A stretch of 64,000 nucleotides of DNA from Theristus sp. LFF4_11 (lineage: Eukaryota; Nematoda; Chromadorea; Monhysterida; Xyalidae), in the NCBI GenBank assembly GCA_030248135.1, contig JASANC010001219.1:98768-162767 (forward strand), in the 5' to 3' direction. This document shows positions 31,282-46,200 of the stretch, in pieces. The notes under the pieces were generated by a model. The model had not been told where the DNA came from. It did no database searches and was given only the letters and a program-made list of their open reading frames with translations. The stretch's first letter is position 1. Each line of letters opens with the position of its first letter. Both the position numbers and the translations under genes were made by a program.

Positions 31282-34200
31282 CTGAAAAACCGCACCAATT
31301 TTCATTTTCATTTCATTTTATTTCGCGAACCGCAGGAACTCCGGATAAAACTGCAAGAACAGCGTGTCAAACAGAGACCTTTTGAATATTGAATTCACGA
31401 AAAAACATGCAAGTTTTTTGAATGCAAAATTCGGAAGATTCATAGTTTTTTTGCACGGAAGGAGGACAACTGAGAAAGGCTCCAAGGAGAATCAGTCAAC
31501 AAATCACTCTTCCAATTAACAATCGCGAGTCGGATAAGAGCCCGAAAGCTGTCAGAATCTGATTAGGGCGGGGTTTCCAGGGTCACGTGACTCTTATAAC
31601 CGTCCATTCACCTGCACTAAACCACCGATGATTGGCCCGCTTCGGGTATTACAGGAACAACTACAGTTTATCTCGCGAATATATGCAACTAGCTGATTGG
31701 TTGGTCATGAGCAGTTCTCAGCGCTGGTTGGTTGGTCATTACGTCATGTTGCATAAATTTTCCAGATGGTCTGTATAAAATATAAAAAAGCCACCACTCA
31801 CAAACGCCGACGACATGCCCGAGAACGCCTCGCCGCTCTCGGAGCTCGTACTGTGCTCCAGCGTCGACCACGGCCCCGACTTGCGATACGTGAACAGCGG
31901 CTCCCGATACCAGAGTCCCTTGCCGCGGACGCAGCGGCATTTCATGCAGAAATAACAGAGACAACACAGCGTCAGCAGCAGGAACAGAATCGCCAGGATG
32001 ATCACGAGGATCCAGCGGACGTTTGCGCCGACGACCTGGGCGGGAAAATTTTGTAGTATAGTGTGATTGGTAGAATCGGTCAGATGAAAATGATGTCATT
32101 GGTGACTGAGATCACTTGAAAACGGTCGATCGGCACAACCGGGGTTGTTTTTCAAATAGTGCATACATTGAAACCGACCCGTAAACCGAGCACAGATTCT
32201 CTAATGTTGCTTTGTTGTGATGCATCGCCACAATAGACCTCTAGACGCACGTACGAAAGTGCGATGATGCGCGATGATTTGACAGCGAATCACGCGAATG
32301 TGTGTTGCGCAAAGAAACCCCAAAAAAGTCTACATCATCAGATCATCACCCCCACACCGACCTCGCAATGCTCGCCGGAGTAGCCGTCGTAACAGTGGCA
32401 GGTCACGTTGTTCGTGCGCGTGTCGTGCACGCAGTCGCCGTGTCCGTTGCAGAGCGCGCACACCCTCGCACCGCAGACGCGGCCCGGATTCGACGGATTA
32501 CCGTCGATGTAGCCGGCCGGACAGCGACACTCGTAGCCGTCGACCAAATCGGTGCAGATCGACACGCCCGAGCAGTCCGTTAGGCCGAGCGAGCATTCGT
32601 CGACGTCGCGACGCAGCATGCAGCTGATCGGGTGGAAAGAACGACGGGGAATTTCGGTTTTTTTGGTTGGTGATTGATTTGAGAATCGGCTGTGTGCTAT
32701 TTTGTTTTGGATTACGGCTCATTGCACGATCCACAAGAACAGGCATGGTAAACACGCAGCCATTTTTTTCGAAAATCAGGTGACCAATTGATGTCCATTT
32801 TCACGCATTTCAATTTGCAACTAAGTGGTTTTGGAACAGGATTTTTTTTCGAAAGACACTACCAATCAGCAAGCTAAACTGCTTTTCCGGCAGACAGAGT
32901 CGGCGCGTCTAGATTGAAAAAAGGCGTTATCCATGATGCCCATTTGAAATCCAACGCACCAACGTCCCATTTAAACAAAGGACAATGGTGTCCAGCTTCA
33001 ACAAAAAATCACATAAATGAGAAATCGCCAAAGCAACCAGCGAAACCAACAAGGTGTCCTCGAATCCGAGCGACACGAGCTTCTGACTCCGTCGAATGTC
33101 CATGAAGCCATCGTTGCACTGGCAGATCGCCTGTTCGGCGAGGTTCTTGCACGTCGTGTTCTGCGGACAGTAGTGCACGTCGCTGCAGTAGTTTGGTGTG
33201 CAGACGGTGCCGCGCCGTTGGCCCTCCGGTGTGGTGTCCTGGGATTGGTTTTCATATTTGAAAAGTTTAAAAAAAGGTTTTTGATTTTCGACGAGTTGTC
33301 GCTCGCAATAGAGTAATCCTAAATGTAATCCTAATCCTAAGCCAGGCTTAATCACCATTTGTTTACGGAATAAGAAATCGGCTAAACGGAAAGTCTTGGT
33401 TGCCCTGAACGGCAAGCGCATGTTTGGCGGCACATGACGTCATTTCAGTGGGATACGTTTAAAAAAACGGGTCATACAGCACCAAAACGACGACCGCACC
33501 TCATATCCGCTCAGACAGCTGCACGAATACTCAAAGTCCTCGTCGATGCAGCGCGCAAACTCGTGACAGTCGTTCGTGTCGCGGCGTTCGCACTCGTTGA
33601 ACCCGATCAACGACGTGCACCGACGGCCGGGCGTGAACGGATCATCGTCGCGGTACATCTCCGGACACTGGCACGTGTAGCTGTTCGGACCCCGCACGAT
33701 ACAGATGCCGCGTTCGTAGCAGTCGTTATTGAAACACGGACTGCTCGGATCGATTTGGTACGGATTAATGTAGAGATTGCTGGTGCCGATCTGGAAGTTG
33801 TTCGCCTCGCAGACGCGGATCAGCTCGCGCCAGACGTCCAGGCGGTTGTGGATCTGTGAGGAGGTGACGTTTTTTTTTTGAAAGATTTGGTGCACCAAAT
33901 TCATCCATTCATCCATTTTCTTTCGCAAAAAGCTGGAAACTCCGAGGAAAACTGTATGAACCGCATCTAGTACGGAGATGGCGTTGGCTGACCAGGAGGC
34001 GGAGTAAAAAAGCTAGCGATTTCATTCATTCATTCATTCATTTTATTTCGCTAGAATGCAAGATGCTCCGCTAAAACTGTTATGACAGCCTGAGATATGG
34101 AGACCAATTCTCAGCGATTCTTAGTTGGATTACTTCGATGCAGATTGGAGATGCCTTCCATGTACAACAACTGTTAAGCGGTTGATTTACCTTTCCGGGG

Positions 34201-37200
34201 ACCATGTTGACGGTGAAATTGTACAGTAGACCTTTGTCCCAGGTACCGTTCAGGCGACTCGGGTCTTGCACATAGTGCACTTCGGACGAGACAAACCAGT
34301 CCCTTAGAGAACCAGAGCCATACGCTTCCGCGATGCCCTGAAACGTCAATAGTGCTTTGTAACGAACGTTTGTTCTAGTTGCCGTTAGAGGGCGCAACGG
34401 GCGCCCCCGCCCACTCTTTATTTATGATTTTTGTTTCTTTTCTTGTTTTGCTTTCGAGGTCAGTTGAATAAAGAACCACCTCGTTACATCTGGTGCCTGT
34501 GGGTGGAATCGAACCTGTTTCTTTTCTTGTTTTGCTTTCGAGGTCAGTTGAATAAAGAACCACCTCGTTACATCTGGTGCCTGTGGGTGGAATCGAACCT
34601 GTTTCTTTTCTTGTTTTGCTTTCTAGGTCAGTTTGAATAAAAGAACCACCACGTTACAGCTTTTTTATTACGGAATACCATCGTTCTTAATCGTGTCTCG
34701 TGTGTTTACCAAAGAATCCTGAAAAAACGGCTTGTTTAAATTCACCTGTGTGAACCTCGACACATATTCGCGGTGTAATTCGGACTGCGGGTTTCCATAA
34801 TTCTGGTTGTATTCAATGTAATTCGCGCCGTCACGAATCACCCACAACACCAGCGGGAAGCTCTCCACGTCTGAAAGTTGTTTTGAAAAGTGAGGTTTTA
34901 ACAAGACTTTTGGTGTCTAATACTTCTGACTAATTCTTTCTTGACCATTCAAATGACTGAAAACACTCGACATTACGGTGGCGCAGCCAATCAGTTGAAT
35001 GTAGATGTTTATATTTTCGACTAAAATCAAAGAAACAAAATCAAAATCAACAAAATACTGTTCACGGTTATTGGCATAAGCGAATAGTAGTTGGTGACGA
35101 ACCGAAAGCGTTGGTTTTCTTGGTTACTTTAGTGTGTCAGTTTAGTAAATTTGTGCGCGAAAAAAACGTGCATACGTGATTGTAATTGTGGTTAAGTTAT
35201 TTTTGTAAAAAGCAAAATCATCAAATAACTTTGGTCAAACAGCTTTTTTCCTGAAAATAAAAAAAATTGATCGATTAAATCTAAGTACTCTACAAAACAT
35301 AAATAGCAACAAAGGGTGGGGCAACAACGTATTTACCACCTGTACAGGCAACGAAATTTTTAAACATCTGCATAAACAGGACAATTGTTCTAATTAGAGA
35401 TGAGCGCGGGACAGCCTGTCGCGCAAAGTGCGGGATAACATGCGGGACCGAACAGTCCCGTGCCCGTCCCGCAGGCCCCCTTGTCACGCACTGGCACGTC
35501 CCGAAAGATATTTTTTTAGCTATCCCGCCGCGCTCTGTCCCGTTCCGCAACCAAAAAAACCTGTCCCGCCACCATCCCCAATAGTTCTGACACTGAAAAG
35601 TTACCCAGCTTGACAAAGAAAACTCACTTCTGCACTGCGTTCCGGGGCCCGGCCGTTTCTGTCCGTGCACACAGCCGCAGACTTGATTGTGTATGCAGAT
35701 CTCGCCGAGCGACTCGTCGCAAATGAATTGACCGCATTTCGGCCGCTCCGGTGGACACACGTCCGGTTGGTCGGGCGAGATGTAGCTGAAATGGTGGAAT
35801 GATTTTGATTGTTTGGTATTCAGTGAGGTGAGATCGGCTGAAGGGTGTGAGGGTGTCTGCCTACATCGGAACGCATTCATCGCACGATATACGTGCCGCG
35901 GCAGACAGCACAAGCAACAACAAAAACTGGTTAGTTGCTTTACGGCACAATTCATGCACGACCATGTATCCGGCACGTCACGTCACGGCACGTCATGTAT
36001 GAACGCGTGTATAAACGAGCACGTGTTGCAAAGATAACGTGACGGTGCCGGATTGCTGTTCTTTTGCTCGATGAATGAGACACGATCGTGCCGTGCCGGA
36101 TAGACTTTGTGCGCATGAATTGGCCGTTACAGATATTTACGCACCGGTCGACCGTCCTGCTTATCAAACCATTTCGACCGTCCTGCTTATCAAACCATTC
36201 CAAAAGAGCAAAACATTTCGTGAGAGAGCGCGCAGAAACAAAACACCGCACGCACAGTCCGGAGTTGCCAATGCGCAGGTTCGTCTGCCGCAGCGAGTTC
36301 ACGAGCTGCTGCCAGAGTTCACAGATGTCCTCGAGGCCGTGGTCGGGCGTCAACGCGATCGAATAGTTGAACATCAGCCCGTCGTGCCAGCTGCTGTTGT
36401 ACAGTCGGGGTGGGTTGATGTAGAGCGTTTCACTGCTGATGAACTGGCGGCCGACGGGTGTCAGGTGGATTTGTGTGCTGATCTGCAAGAAAAAACAAAA
36501 CGTTCGCGTGTGAACGGTCGGTGGTGTGGTGAAGCGTGGTGGAATTGCGGCTGTTGATATGATAGAACAAAAGCGGGTGACAATAAGTTAAATTGCCGTT
36601 TCGTCGCAGCATTCTTACACCAAATTGTCGTTATTATGAATGTTTTCAGGTTCTACAACTCAGTGGGTTCACAGACAAAAGGGAAACCGAAAGGTTTCAA
36701 TTTTTAGGTGACTATTCAAAGTCACCTAAGTGACTCGGATCCACTTAGGGGACTCGGATCACTTTGCCAATTTTGAGTACCCGCGTCCTGCATAAAAACT
36801 GTTTACCAAACCATGCGTGCATTGAGTCTCGGGACCACAATAAAAGAGCATAACAAAATTAATATTAATAATCGTACTCCTTCTTCGAACAGTCGTGTGA
36901 TGTCGATGTAAGAGCCCGTATGGCGGTCCCCATATTCTGGCGACCACCGGAGCACTTGGTTGTCCTTTCGCTGGACGAACAATGGTAGAATGAATCGGGT
37001 CGCTTCTGGAAATTGGAAACAAAACAGCTTGTTAGATGAGATGAGGTTTTGTTGTTGTTGTTTTTGTTGTTGGGATTTTTAGGCGATGTTTTTAGCCAGG
37101 GCTAACCCAGAGAAGCGTACAGAACGCCATTGAGTAGGGCGCCCATCGAGTTTTCTCTGTCATTAAGCGTCTATACACCCCTCGGCGGGGCTCGATCCCC

Positions 37201-40200
37201 CGAGCGCACAGACTGTAGTATGGGATTTGAACCAATAATACCTTCATTCGTGAAACCTACAGGTCTATTCACATGGTTATCCTAAATACTGCCAGACAAC
37301 CATTGTTTTCTGTGATGTTCGGCAAAAAACGGAACTTCAACAAGCCCCTTCGGACACTGCCCGTTGGACAACAAAACAAAACATCCAAAAAAAAGTCCGA
37401 ACCTCTGCAAATTTCGCCCGCTCTCGCGCGAGCATATCCGAGACGACATTGACAGCGATATGGATTGGGAACGCAGACCTCGTTGCGATCAACGAAGCAG
37501 TAGTCATCGCCGCATTCAATGCTGCCCGGCGGCGGAGTCCGCGGCGTTGTCGTTGAGATTTCCGGAATGCCTGAAATTTTTTGAAAGTTGGTTGTTGTTA
37601 ATATGTAAATTCTACATCGTTGTGATCTAGAAATGTCTGGATGGTGGTATGTATATGCCTGCAAACTCTGAAACAGGGCAGATTCTACCTCTGAGCTGAC
37701 CTGTAATCGACCAATCCTATTCTGTCCACATGATTTTAAAAAATGTCCATACAAATTCGCTATCAATCAATAAACGGGAGCCAGGAAACCAATCAGCGCA
37801 TGAACTATGGGCGTTTACGCTTTTTCAGAAAGTTTCCTACTCTTCGCACAATCAAACGAACTGAATGAAACGCAGCCGCAAGTTCACTTTACTCTCAAAA
37901 GTCATCCCGAAAATGCACTCACGGACACAACGCCGGCCGGCTCGGTGCGGATCGGGACTGTCATCAACGAAACCCGGATTGCACCGGCATCCGTAGCCGT
38001 CGGCGTAGTCCTCGCAAACCGCATTCGGATCGCAGTCGTTCAGTGACCGATCGCGACATTCGTTGTAGCTGGAATTTGTGAATAAAATCGTCTTTTAAGA
38101 GTCCCGTTTAGTCGTAATAACAGTCAGTAATAGTAACAAAAATATAAATTTTGTAATGATAATGTCAGCAGTCTAGTCTTACTGCACACCCGGCAGCGCT
38201 GATGTGGACGTGCGTCGCTTGTGTTTATGCAATGTGCAATGCAACATGACGGTGTTGCAGAAAGATTTGACTGGCTAGCCCAATCTAACAAACCCAAATT
38301 TCAACCAATACAACTAAAGCTTTCGGATTCGCTGCCCTGCGGGGATATAGCGACCGCAGGCCACCGAAACCGAAATCGGGCTAGATCACTGGTGCCCCCA
38401 GGACAGAGCGGGGCTTGGAGGCTGTCCCCCTCACGTGGCGAGGGTATTGGTTCCACGGGATGGTGAGCCGTCCGTTCCCCAATCCCACCGGAGTTTGGTA
38501 CCTTCGGGTTTCCGGAATCGGTGAGGGGCGTGCTTCAAATATTAAAAAACAACAACTCCGTTTTCGCCAGCTCTAACCGGCACACTCTGCCCGGCCGTTG
38601 CGGATCGGGCGACTCGTCGCGATACGGATGGTTGCAGGCGCACGTGTAGCCGATTCGTTGGTCGGTGCAGGTGGCGTGGGCGTGACAGTCGATCAGATTC
38701 GGCAGCAAGCATTCGTTGATGACTGAAGAGCATGAAAGTAATGACCATTTTTTTAGACGTGTCCCACTGAAATGACGTCATGCGCTGCAGAACATGCGCT
38801 TGTCGTTCACAGCAAACCAGACTTTCCGTTTAGTCGATTTCTTCCGCGTAAACAAATGGCGAATGTCGAATCAGTCACACCAAACTGAAATTTTACTGCC
38901 TGTACTTCGATAAACGGGTGTTTTTAAGGCAAATGACGTCATTTTAGTGCGGACACGTTTGAATAAACGCACAATAGGTAAAGTGCATGTTTTTTTTATT
39001 TAGGTCACTTGATTTAGATGACTTGCTCCCATTGACGTGAGGCAATAATAGTTCAAAACTAGACGAAACACACGCTGAAGCTGGTTCTGAAAAGCCGCGG
39101 GTAGGGGTTTCTCCTGACAACTCTGGTGTTTTTAGGTGTCGCGCGGTGCGTTAAGCAGCGCTGAACAACAAGCACACGGTCCAGTAGCACCAAGCCTTAT
39201 ACAAAGGTGTGTTCAACTAAAACCGAAATCAGGCCAAGATCACTGGTCCCCCAGGGCAGAGCGCGGCTTAGAAACTGTCCCCATCATGTGGCGAGGGCAT
39301 TGGTTCCACGGGATGGCGAGCCGTCCATTCCCCAAACCACCGGAGTTTTGTACCTTCGGGTTTCCGGAATCGGTGGGGGGGGGGGGGCGTGCTTCAAATA
39401 TCAAAAAACTGTATTTCCAAATGGCCATCACGAGAAAAAAAAACTTTTCCTGTTCCGCCCGTTCCCCACTCACTCAATTCACACGTTCGTCCGGGCAACG
39501 CCAGGTCCGTGTCCGCATAACCGTCGCGACACCGACAATCGTAGCCGTGCGGCCGATCGATACAGTCGGCGAACGCGCTGCAATTGTGCAGACGTGTCAG
39601 GCATTCGTTCACCAGTCGAGTACATTGGCGTCCCGGTTTGTGCTGCGCGTCGGGCGACTCGTCGATCATTCCCGTTGGGCAGCGACACGTATAGCCGACT
39701 GGGAGGTCCTCGCAGATCGCCAGTGAGTGACAGTCGCTCAAACGCGCGTCCAGGCATTCGTTGACCACTGAATGATGAGTGCGGAGAATAAGAAGTGCGT
39801 GGTTTTTTTATGTATTTCGCTTAATGTGTCCTTGAGGTTTTATAGCACTTGTCTGATGACGCATTATATTCTGTAAACCCAGAAACATGCACGGCACATA
39901 GTGTCATATATCTGTAGTAGTAGTATGGCCTATTTTTTTAAACGTGTCCCACTGAAATGACGTCATGTGCCACAAAACATGCGCTTGTCGTTCACTGCAA
40001 ACCAGACTATCCGTTTAGCCGATTTCTTCCCGTAAACTAATGGTGAATGTCGAATCAGTCACACCAAACTGAAATTTTAGTGCCTGTACTTTGACAAACG
40101 GGCGTTTTTAAATAAAATGACGTCACGCTAGTCCGGACACGTTTGAATAAATCCACAATAGTAGTGATGCTGTAGTGATCTCGCAAATGTGTGCATGTCT

Positions 40201-43200
40201 TTGTCGACAGGCTACAACAGAGCTGTGACCTAGTGTGACGTCTTCAAACTTCAGCGGCATTCATGAAGCAGTATTCAGTGAAAAAAACATAGCTACGCGG
40301 TCACTAAATACGGCATCATGAATGTAAATTTAAGATTTTAAGAGAAATTTTCAACAATTATTTACATCGTCTGCACGATCGCCCCGGGCGGTTCGGATCG
40401 TGCGACTCGTCGATGAATCCGTCGCGACACCGACACGTGAATCGGCGGTTGTCCTGCACCGGTATGCAGACGGCGCCGTTTTCGTCGCAGTCGTTACGAC
40501 TCGAGTCGATGCAGACTTCGGTGTCTGCAAAATGAGAATTTTTAGAAAGTTTGAAAGAAACTTCAAAAAAATACCGTATTACCTCTAATAAACCCCCATG
40601 GGGGGTTATTTCTTCAGCGACATCTAAGGGTGGGGGTTTATTTGGGGGGGGGTTATTTTTGGGAGGGGGGTTTATTTGGAAACCATTTTTAGGGGTGGGC
40701 AAAACGGCAAAAATACCTTCCATGGCAGGAAGGAAGTCGCAGAAACTTCTACTCTACATAGAAATTTCCTTTTGTAACAGCCTTTTGTAATGAAATTACC
40801 ATTAACTCATCCATTTGGGGCCTTTGGTAGCACAATTTCATCATTTTCACTGCAACCAGCCACTGAATTCGCTGGGTTGTTTCAAACAGGTTTCCAATAA
40901 TCCCCCATGGGGGATTATTTGGGGGGGGGTTATTTGGAAACTTGTCGAGGGGGTGGGGGTTTATTTTTGGGGGGGGGGGTAATTTTGGGGGGGGGTTAAT
41001 AGAGGTAATAGGGGTAATAATAAAAATCATCGCCAAGTCTATGCAAATAAAGGCACTTCTACTTCGTCAGTGTGAGCCTGTGATGAACTCAACTGTTTGG
41101 TTCGAAAAAACCGACATTACCCCGTCGTAATACTGGCCGGACTCACCAGGCACACAGATGCGGCCCGGTTTATTGACTGGATCGGATGAGCGATCGAGAT
41201 ATCGTTCGGGACACTCGCATGTGTACCCGCCGGTAGTGCCGGGAATGCTGCGACAACGTCCCAGATAATGACAGTCGTTCTTCTTTGGATCTTGGCAGGG
41301 ATGCACTGAAAGGGAAATGAAAAACGTGGTTAGAAATACGTTTGTTGATATTACATTACAGTCCATCTGGAAAATATATGCAACATGACGTCATGACCAA
41401 CCAATCAGCGCTGAGAATTGTTCATGACTAACCAATCACCGCTGAGAATTACTTAGCCTAACCAATCAGCTATTTGCATATATTAGCAAGATAGACTGTA
41501 GTTTTTACTTCTGGTTTCATTGCAATCAATAGTATCAACTTGCCCTGTGGCGGTTCGGCTTGTCGGAGTTCGCAGATGCGACCAGCCAGTGCCGAGTTCG
41601 GCGATCGATCCTCGTAGCCTTGCATGCACTCGCAGCGGTAGCCTTGCGGCAGTTTATAGCAGATCGCATTCCGCGAGCAGTTGTTCTGCGCCGGATTCAG
41701 GCATTCGTTCACTGAAAAGAAACGCACAAGGTCACATAGTTTTTCATTAAAATTCAAATCCGAATCACTGTGGTAAAGACCATGCAAGCAAACAAAAGCA
41801 GCAAAAAAATTCACAATTGTTTTCGTTCCAGGCAGCAAAGCGTTAGTTGTTTCACACTAGGGTTTCAACAAAACACAAAAAACCTGAAGACGAAAGGAGC
41901 CAGACAGACATGCACCAAGCCCCGCTTAAAACTTCTCTTCTCCGCATTATCTCAATCCCCTACCTCGACCCAGCGTACTGGCCCAACGGCCATGCATTGG
42001 TATGACAAACGGTTGATACGTCGTGCTTGGTGGTGGTTCGGTTGGTGTTGTGCTTGTTACTGTTCTGGAAGTCGTGGTCGTTGACGCCGTCGTTGTAGTT
42101 TTCAAAGTGCCCGCGTGATTGCTCAGCTGTCCGACTGGTCGCATCGGCAATCGCGTCGGTCGAAATCGCACCGGCGACACCCATTTCGTTGGCGTTGTTG
42201 GTGGATTCTGAGTTGTCGTGGTCGAGGTCGATGTTTTCGGTTTCGGTTTCGGTTTCCGACATAAACGTCCGGGACTCAATGGGTCCGCATCCTCGTACTC
42301 TTCCATGCAGACGCATTCGTACGAACCGATCGCGGCGTGATTGACGCACATCGCGTTCGCGTGGCAGTCGTTCGACGACGGATTCAGACAGTCGTTCACT
42401 GGTAAAGCGGGTGGAATCGTTATGGCATGATGTAAAGTTAGAACGGAAAATTAAAGCCGGTTGTTACATTGTTAAGTACAGAAGGCGCAAACGAAATGAA
42501 GCCACAGCAACATATTCACAACGACATGGTAATATTGAAAATAATCACAGCGCAAACAGAAATAAGACACTGCTCTGTTTTACACACATACTTGATTCTA
42601 TGAGAATACTGGCTGAATCTGAAAACACCAAAACAATGAACACATTCATAATTAAACAGAAGTTTCGTCCATATACATGCATCAAAAATGAAGACCTCAA
42701 AGTAAATAAACCCATGCAACTTTCCAGCAAACATTTTTGTTAATGCAGGCAAAAACGAAGAAATGCAAAACGAAGTAAGAATAGCTGCGCGACGGACTGA
42801 CAAGATGTTAATCAGAGCGGAGATAGATTTCAAATGCACGAAAATAAGCAAGATGAAGAAGGAAATATTCAGCAATTTCCACCAACCTCGCACGCACAGT
42901 CGACCCCGTTCGCCAGGCGGCGACTTATCGACGTATCCTTGAATGCAGATACAATCGTAGTCGCCGCCACCTTTCGGCTCGCACACTGCTGCCGAGCTGC
43001 ACTGGTGGTTCGGCGGACAAACGTCTGGAATTGTTGCGATTTATATATATAGAACATGAAGTTCGCTGTTTGCGGTTTCCGCCAGGTGGACGCATACCGC
43101 GGTGCCCCCTGCGCTCGTCAGTGCCACCGGACACCGGGCAGAACTGTTTTTGTTAAAGACTCGCTTTTTGAGTCGACCGACCCCGCCTGCACACCTCTGG

Positions 43201-46200
43201 GCACGGTTCTTGAATAAGTTCTCAAATTTTGACGAAATTAGCGCCAATCGAAAAGCCGATCTGAAAAGACGCTGCGTGATCTCCGTCTGTCTACAGTCGA
43301 ACTCTAAATTATAGGGAACCAGCTTATTGGTTGGAATTACGGTGTCAGTATGCTTTCTGTGCAAACCAAAACTCCGCCCCCACAGCAATGCCTGCACAGA
43401 AAGCACACATGCATACCATAATTGCAACCAATCAGCTGATGCCCTATGATTTAGAGTTCGACTGTAAGCGTTGCGGCGCATCTTACGGAACGCTCGGAGA
43501 ACGCCGACAATGTAAGACGCAAAAGAACTTTGCAGAGTGCTCCGTTCAAGAGTCGCCTCCATCTTTTCACCTGACATGTCTCACTATAGGCCAATTCATT
43601 ATCCGGCACGTCACGTCTCATTCATGGCGAAAAACAACAGCAATCCGGCACCGTCACGTTATCTTTAGAACACGTGCTCGTTTATACCAAGCATTCATAG
43701 ATGACGTGCTGTGACGTGCCGGCCTGATGAAAATTTTGTGCGCATGAATTGGCCTTCAGCAACGCCTGTACCTGGCGGACTACAGACGCGACCGGGTTGC
43801 TGCAGATCAGGCGATCGATCCACATATCCGTCGCGGCATTCGCAGGTGTATCCATCCTCCAGATCACGGCATTCGGCTTGCGGTGCGCAACTGTGCGAGC
43901 CTTGCGAGCACTCGTCGATTACTGGAGAGAGCAAAACGGTGTGTTCATGAAAGCTTTGCGAAGTTATGAAAAATTACAGTGTTTGCGAGTGTTTAATTTA
44001 GCATCACCCCGGAATTCGCTGTTAGATGGCTCCCTGGCTGTGTTTGTTTACTGCGCGGAAGCTTTAGAAAAAAAAAACTGTGAAGTTTCGTTTTAAAACG
44101 TGCACACCGCCCAAATGAACGAAAAATTAAAAGCCTGAGCCGAACAACGCTGCGTTAGTATGGATAACTGAGGCAGACCATAAAACCCATGGGACATAAA
44201 AAAAATCAACTCCAAAATTTCGTCTGAAACGAAACAAATGTTTGATTATACGCTTTTCGTTGTTCACATTGCAAAAAAAATAGAAAAAACCAACACACAT
44301 TGCTTGCACACACGACCAGGCCGGTTCTGAGTGGGCGACCGGTCAAGATATCCGGACGGACAAGCACAGGTGAACGATTCCTCCGTGTCTCGACAGATGG
44401 CGCTAGTGTCGCAGTCGTGTTTGCCCTCGCGACACTCGTCAACGACTGGAACCAGAAGTAAACGTGATGGACTGGATTGATAGAAAACCATAAAAAATGT
44501 TGAACATGAATTTTTCTTATCAGTTGACGTATTTTTTTATCAGCTGCTTATTCATATGCCTCCACTGAGCTAATTGCACACAAGAACTATTGTCATTGCG
44601 TGAATGAGTTTCGGCGTTGAGTTGGAAGTAAATGAGATTCGAGAATCAGCTCTCAAACAATAACGCCCCCCCCCCCTCCCCCGGCAAACGTACAGACGAG
44701 ACAAACACGCCCGGGGAACGCGGGATTCGGCGAGATGTCGCGCGAGTTGGACGGACAGTCGCAGCGATAGGAATCCAGAGTGTCCGTGCACGTCGCCGTG
44801 TGATGGCAATCGTTCGCCGTTCGATCCAGACATTCGTTTATAACTGAATGTTTGCGCGTAATCATGACACAATCCAGGCAAACTGATTATTGCGCAAGAT
44901 CGGAAGAACTTCCGATAACATTAAACATACGAAGACCTTCCAGAAAAAACGGATTTTACACGCTTTTTCTCCGAAAACCGAACACCAATCCCAAGAATCC
45001 CAAAAAACAACTCACTTCGTTTACACGACCGTCCCTGCGAGCCGGGCGTCACGGACGTGTCGTAGTAGCCGTCTTTGCAGCGACACTTATACCCGTGCAG
45101 TTCATCGATACATTCGGCGCCGTCCGGGTCGCAAGTGTTCTGGTTCGGATCGAGACACTCGTTGATGATCCGCTGACAGATGCGGCCCGGTCGCGACGTG
45201 TCTGGAGAGATGTCGGTGAAGCCGCTCTGACACTGACAGCGGTAGCCGTGGTCGAGCTCGATGCAGTCCGCGTACTGGTGACAGTCGTTCAGGTGGTCGA
45301 ACGAGCATTCCGGGACGACTGAAGTGACACGAGGCGGTTTAAACGGGGGACTTAGCAATAAGTTTTTGTGCGTACGCACGGACACGACACTTGAAAAAAT
45401 GGCCACGCGATTTAGAAATGCATTACGCACTGAATGCATTACGGACACAATTGTAGTTTTCGAACGGGATTTCGAACGACGTCTGTGCGTACGGACAAAA
45501 AAACTGAATGGTGTTTTCGCCTTAAGAGGTCATGCGAACTACGCGGTGATCAGAGAAAACGTCAGTGAAAAAAACAAAAGAAACAGCTTCGGACATAATG
45601 CAGTCACGAGATCGAAGTGTTTGAAAAATTTACGTTTTTTTCTGATAATCCTGTTTATAAGCAGCCAAGCACGCGATCCGCAAAGGCGGAAGAGCTGTGA
45701 AGGTGGAGGAAGAGGACCACGCATTGAATAGACCACAGCGCCAATATCCGGTTCACCATATTGAGCCCCTGTTCGTCAGATTGGACATCCGATTTGAGAT
45801 TCAATCATCATGAGCCTTTAGTCCTTTGCTCAACTAATCATACAACTCACTATGTTCACAGTCTCGGCCGGGATTGCTCGGGTTGTTGTCTCTGAACTGC
45901 TCGAGGCATCTGCACGTGTAGCCGTCCTCTTCGTCGACGCACTCCGCCGCGGCAGCACAGTCGATCAAGTGTTGATAGAGGCACTCGTTAATTACTGGAA
46001 AATATTGAAATTTCATTTGAGTATGAATATCATGTGAATAAAAGAAACCCTGTTATTTTATTTATTTTGTTCGCGCAACTGTTACCTCGCTACAGAGTTT
46101 AGTAGCATGATCACAACTGAATCAAGTGTCGCACGATGAATGGAAAAAGGATCTTGTGCTGGGAGGTGGGCAACCAATCAGTGCATAATGCAAACCGTTC

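Noticed and set aside
32298..33859. Plus-strand Arg- and Val-rich frames opposite the EGF exons
   Set aside because: They are antisense shadows of GC-rich, cysteine-coding exons; similar shadows occur opposite nearly every EGF exon.
34420..34658. Plain 85 bp minisatellite
   Set aside because: The units contain an LTR-type end, a tRNA-complementary primer site and sit within GCTT flanks, which a minisatellite would not explain.
35290..35976. 228-codon minus-strand frame as one exon
   Set aside because: Only 35628-35785 has splice sites and EGF spacing; flanks are repeat sequence (GCGGGAC tract) and intron.
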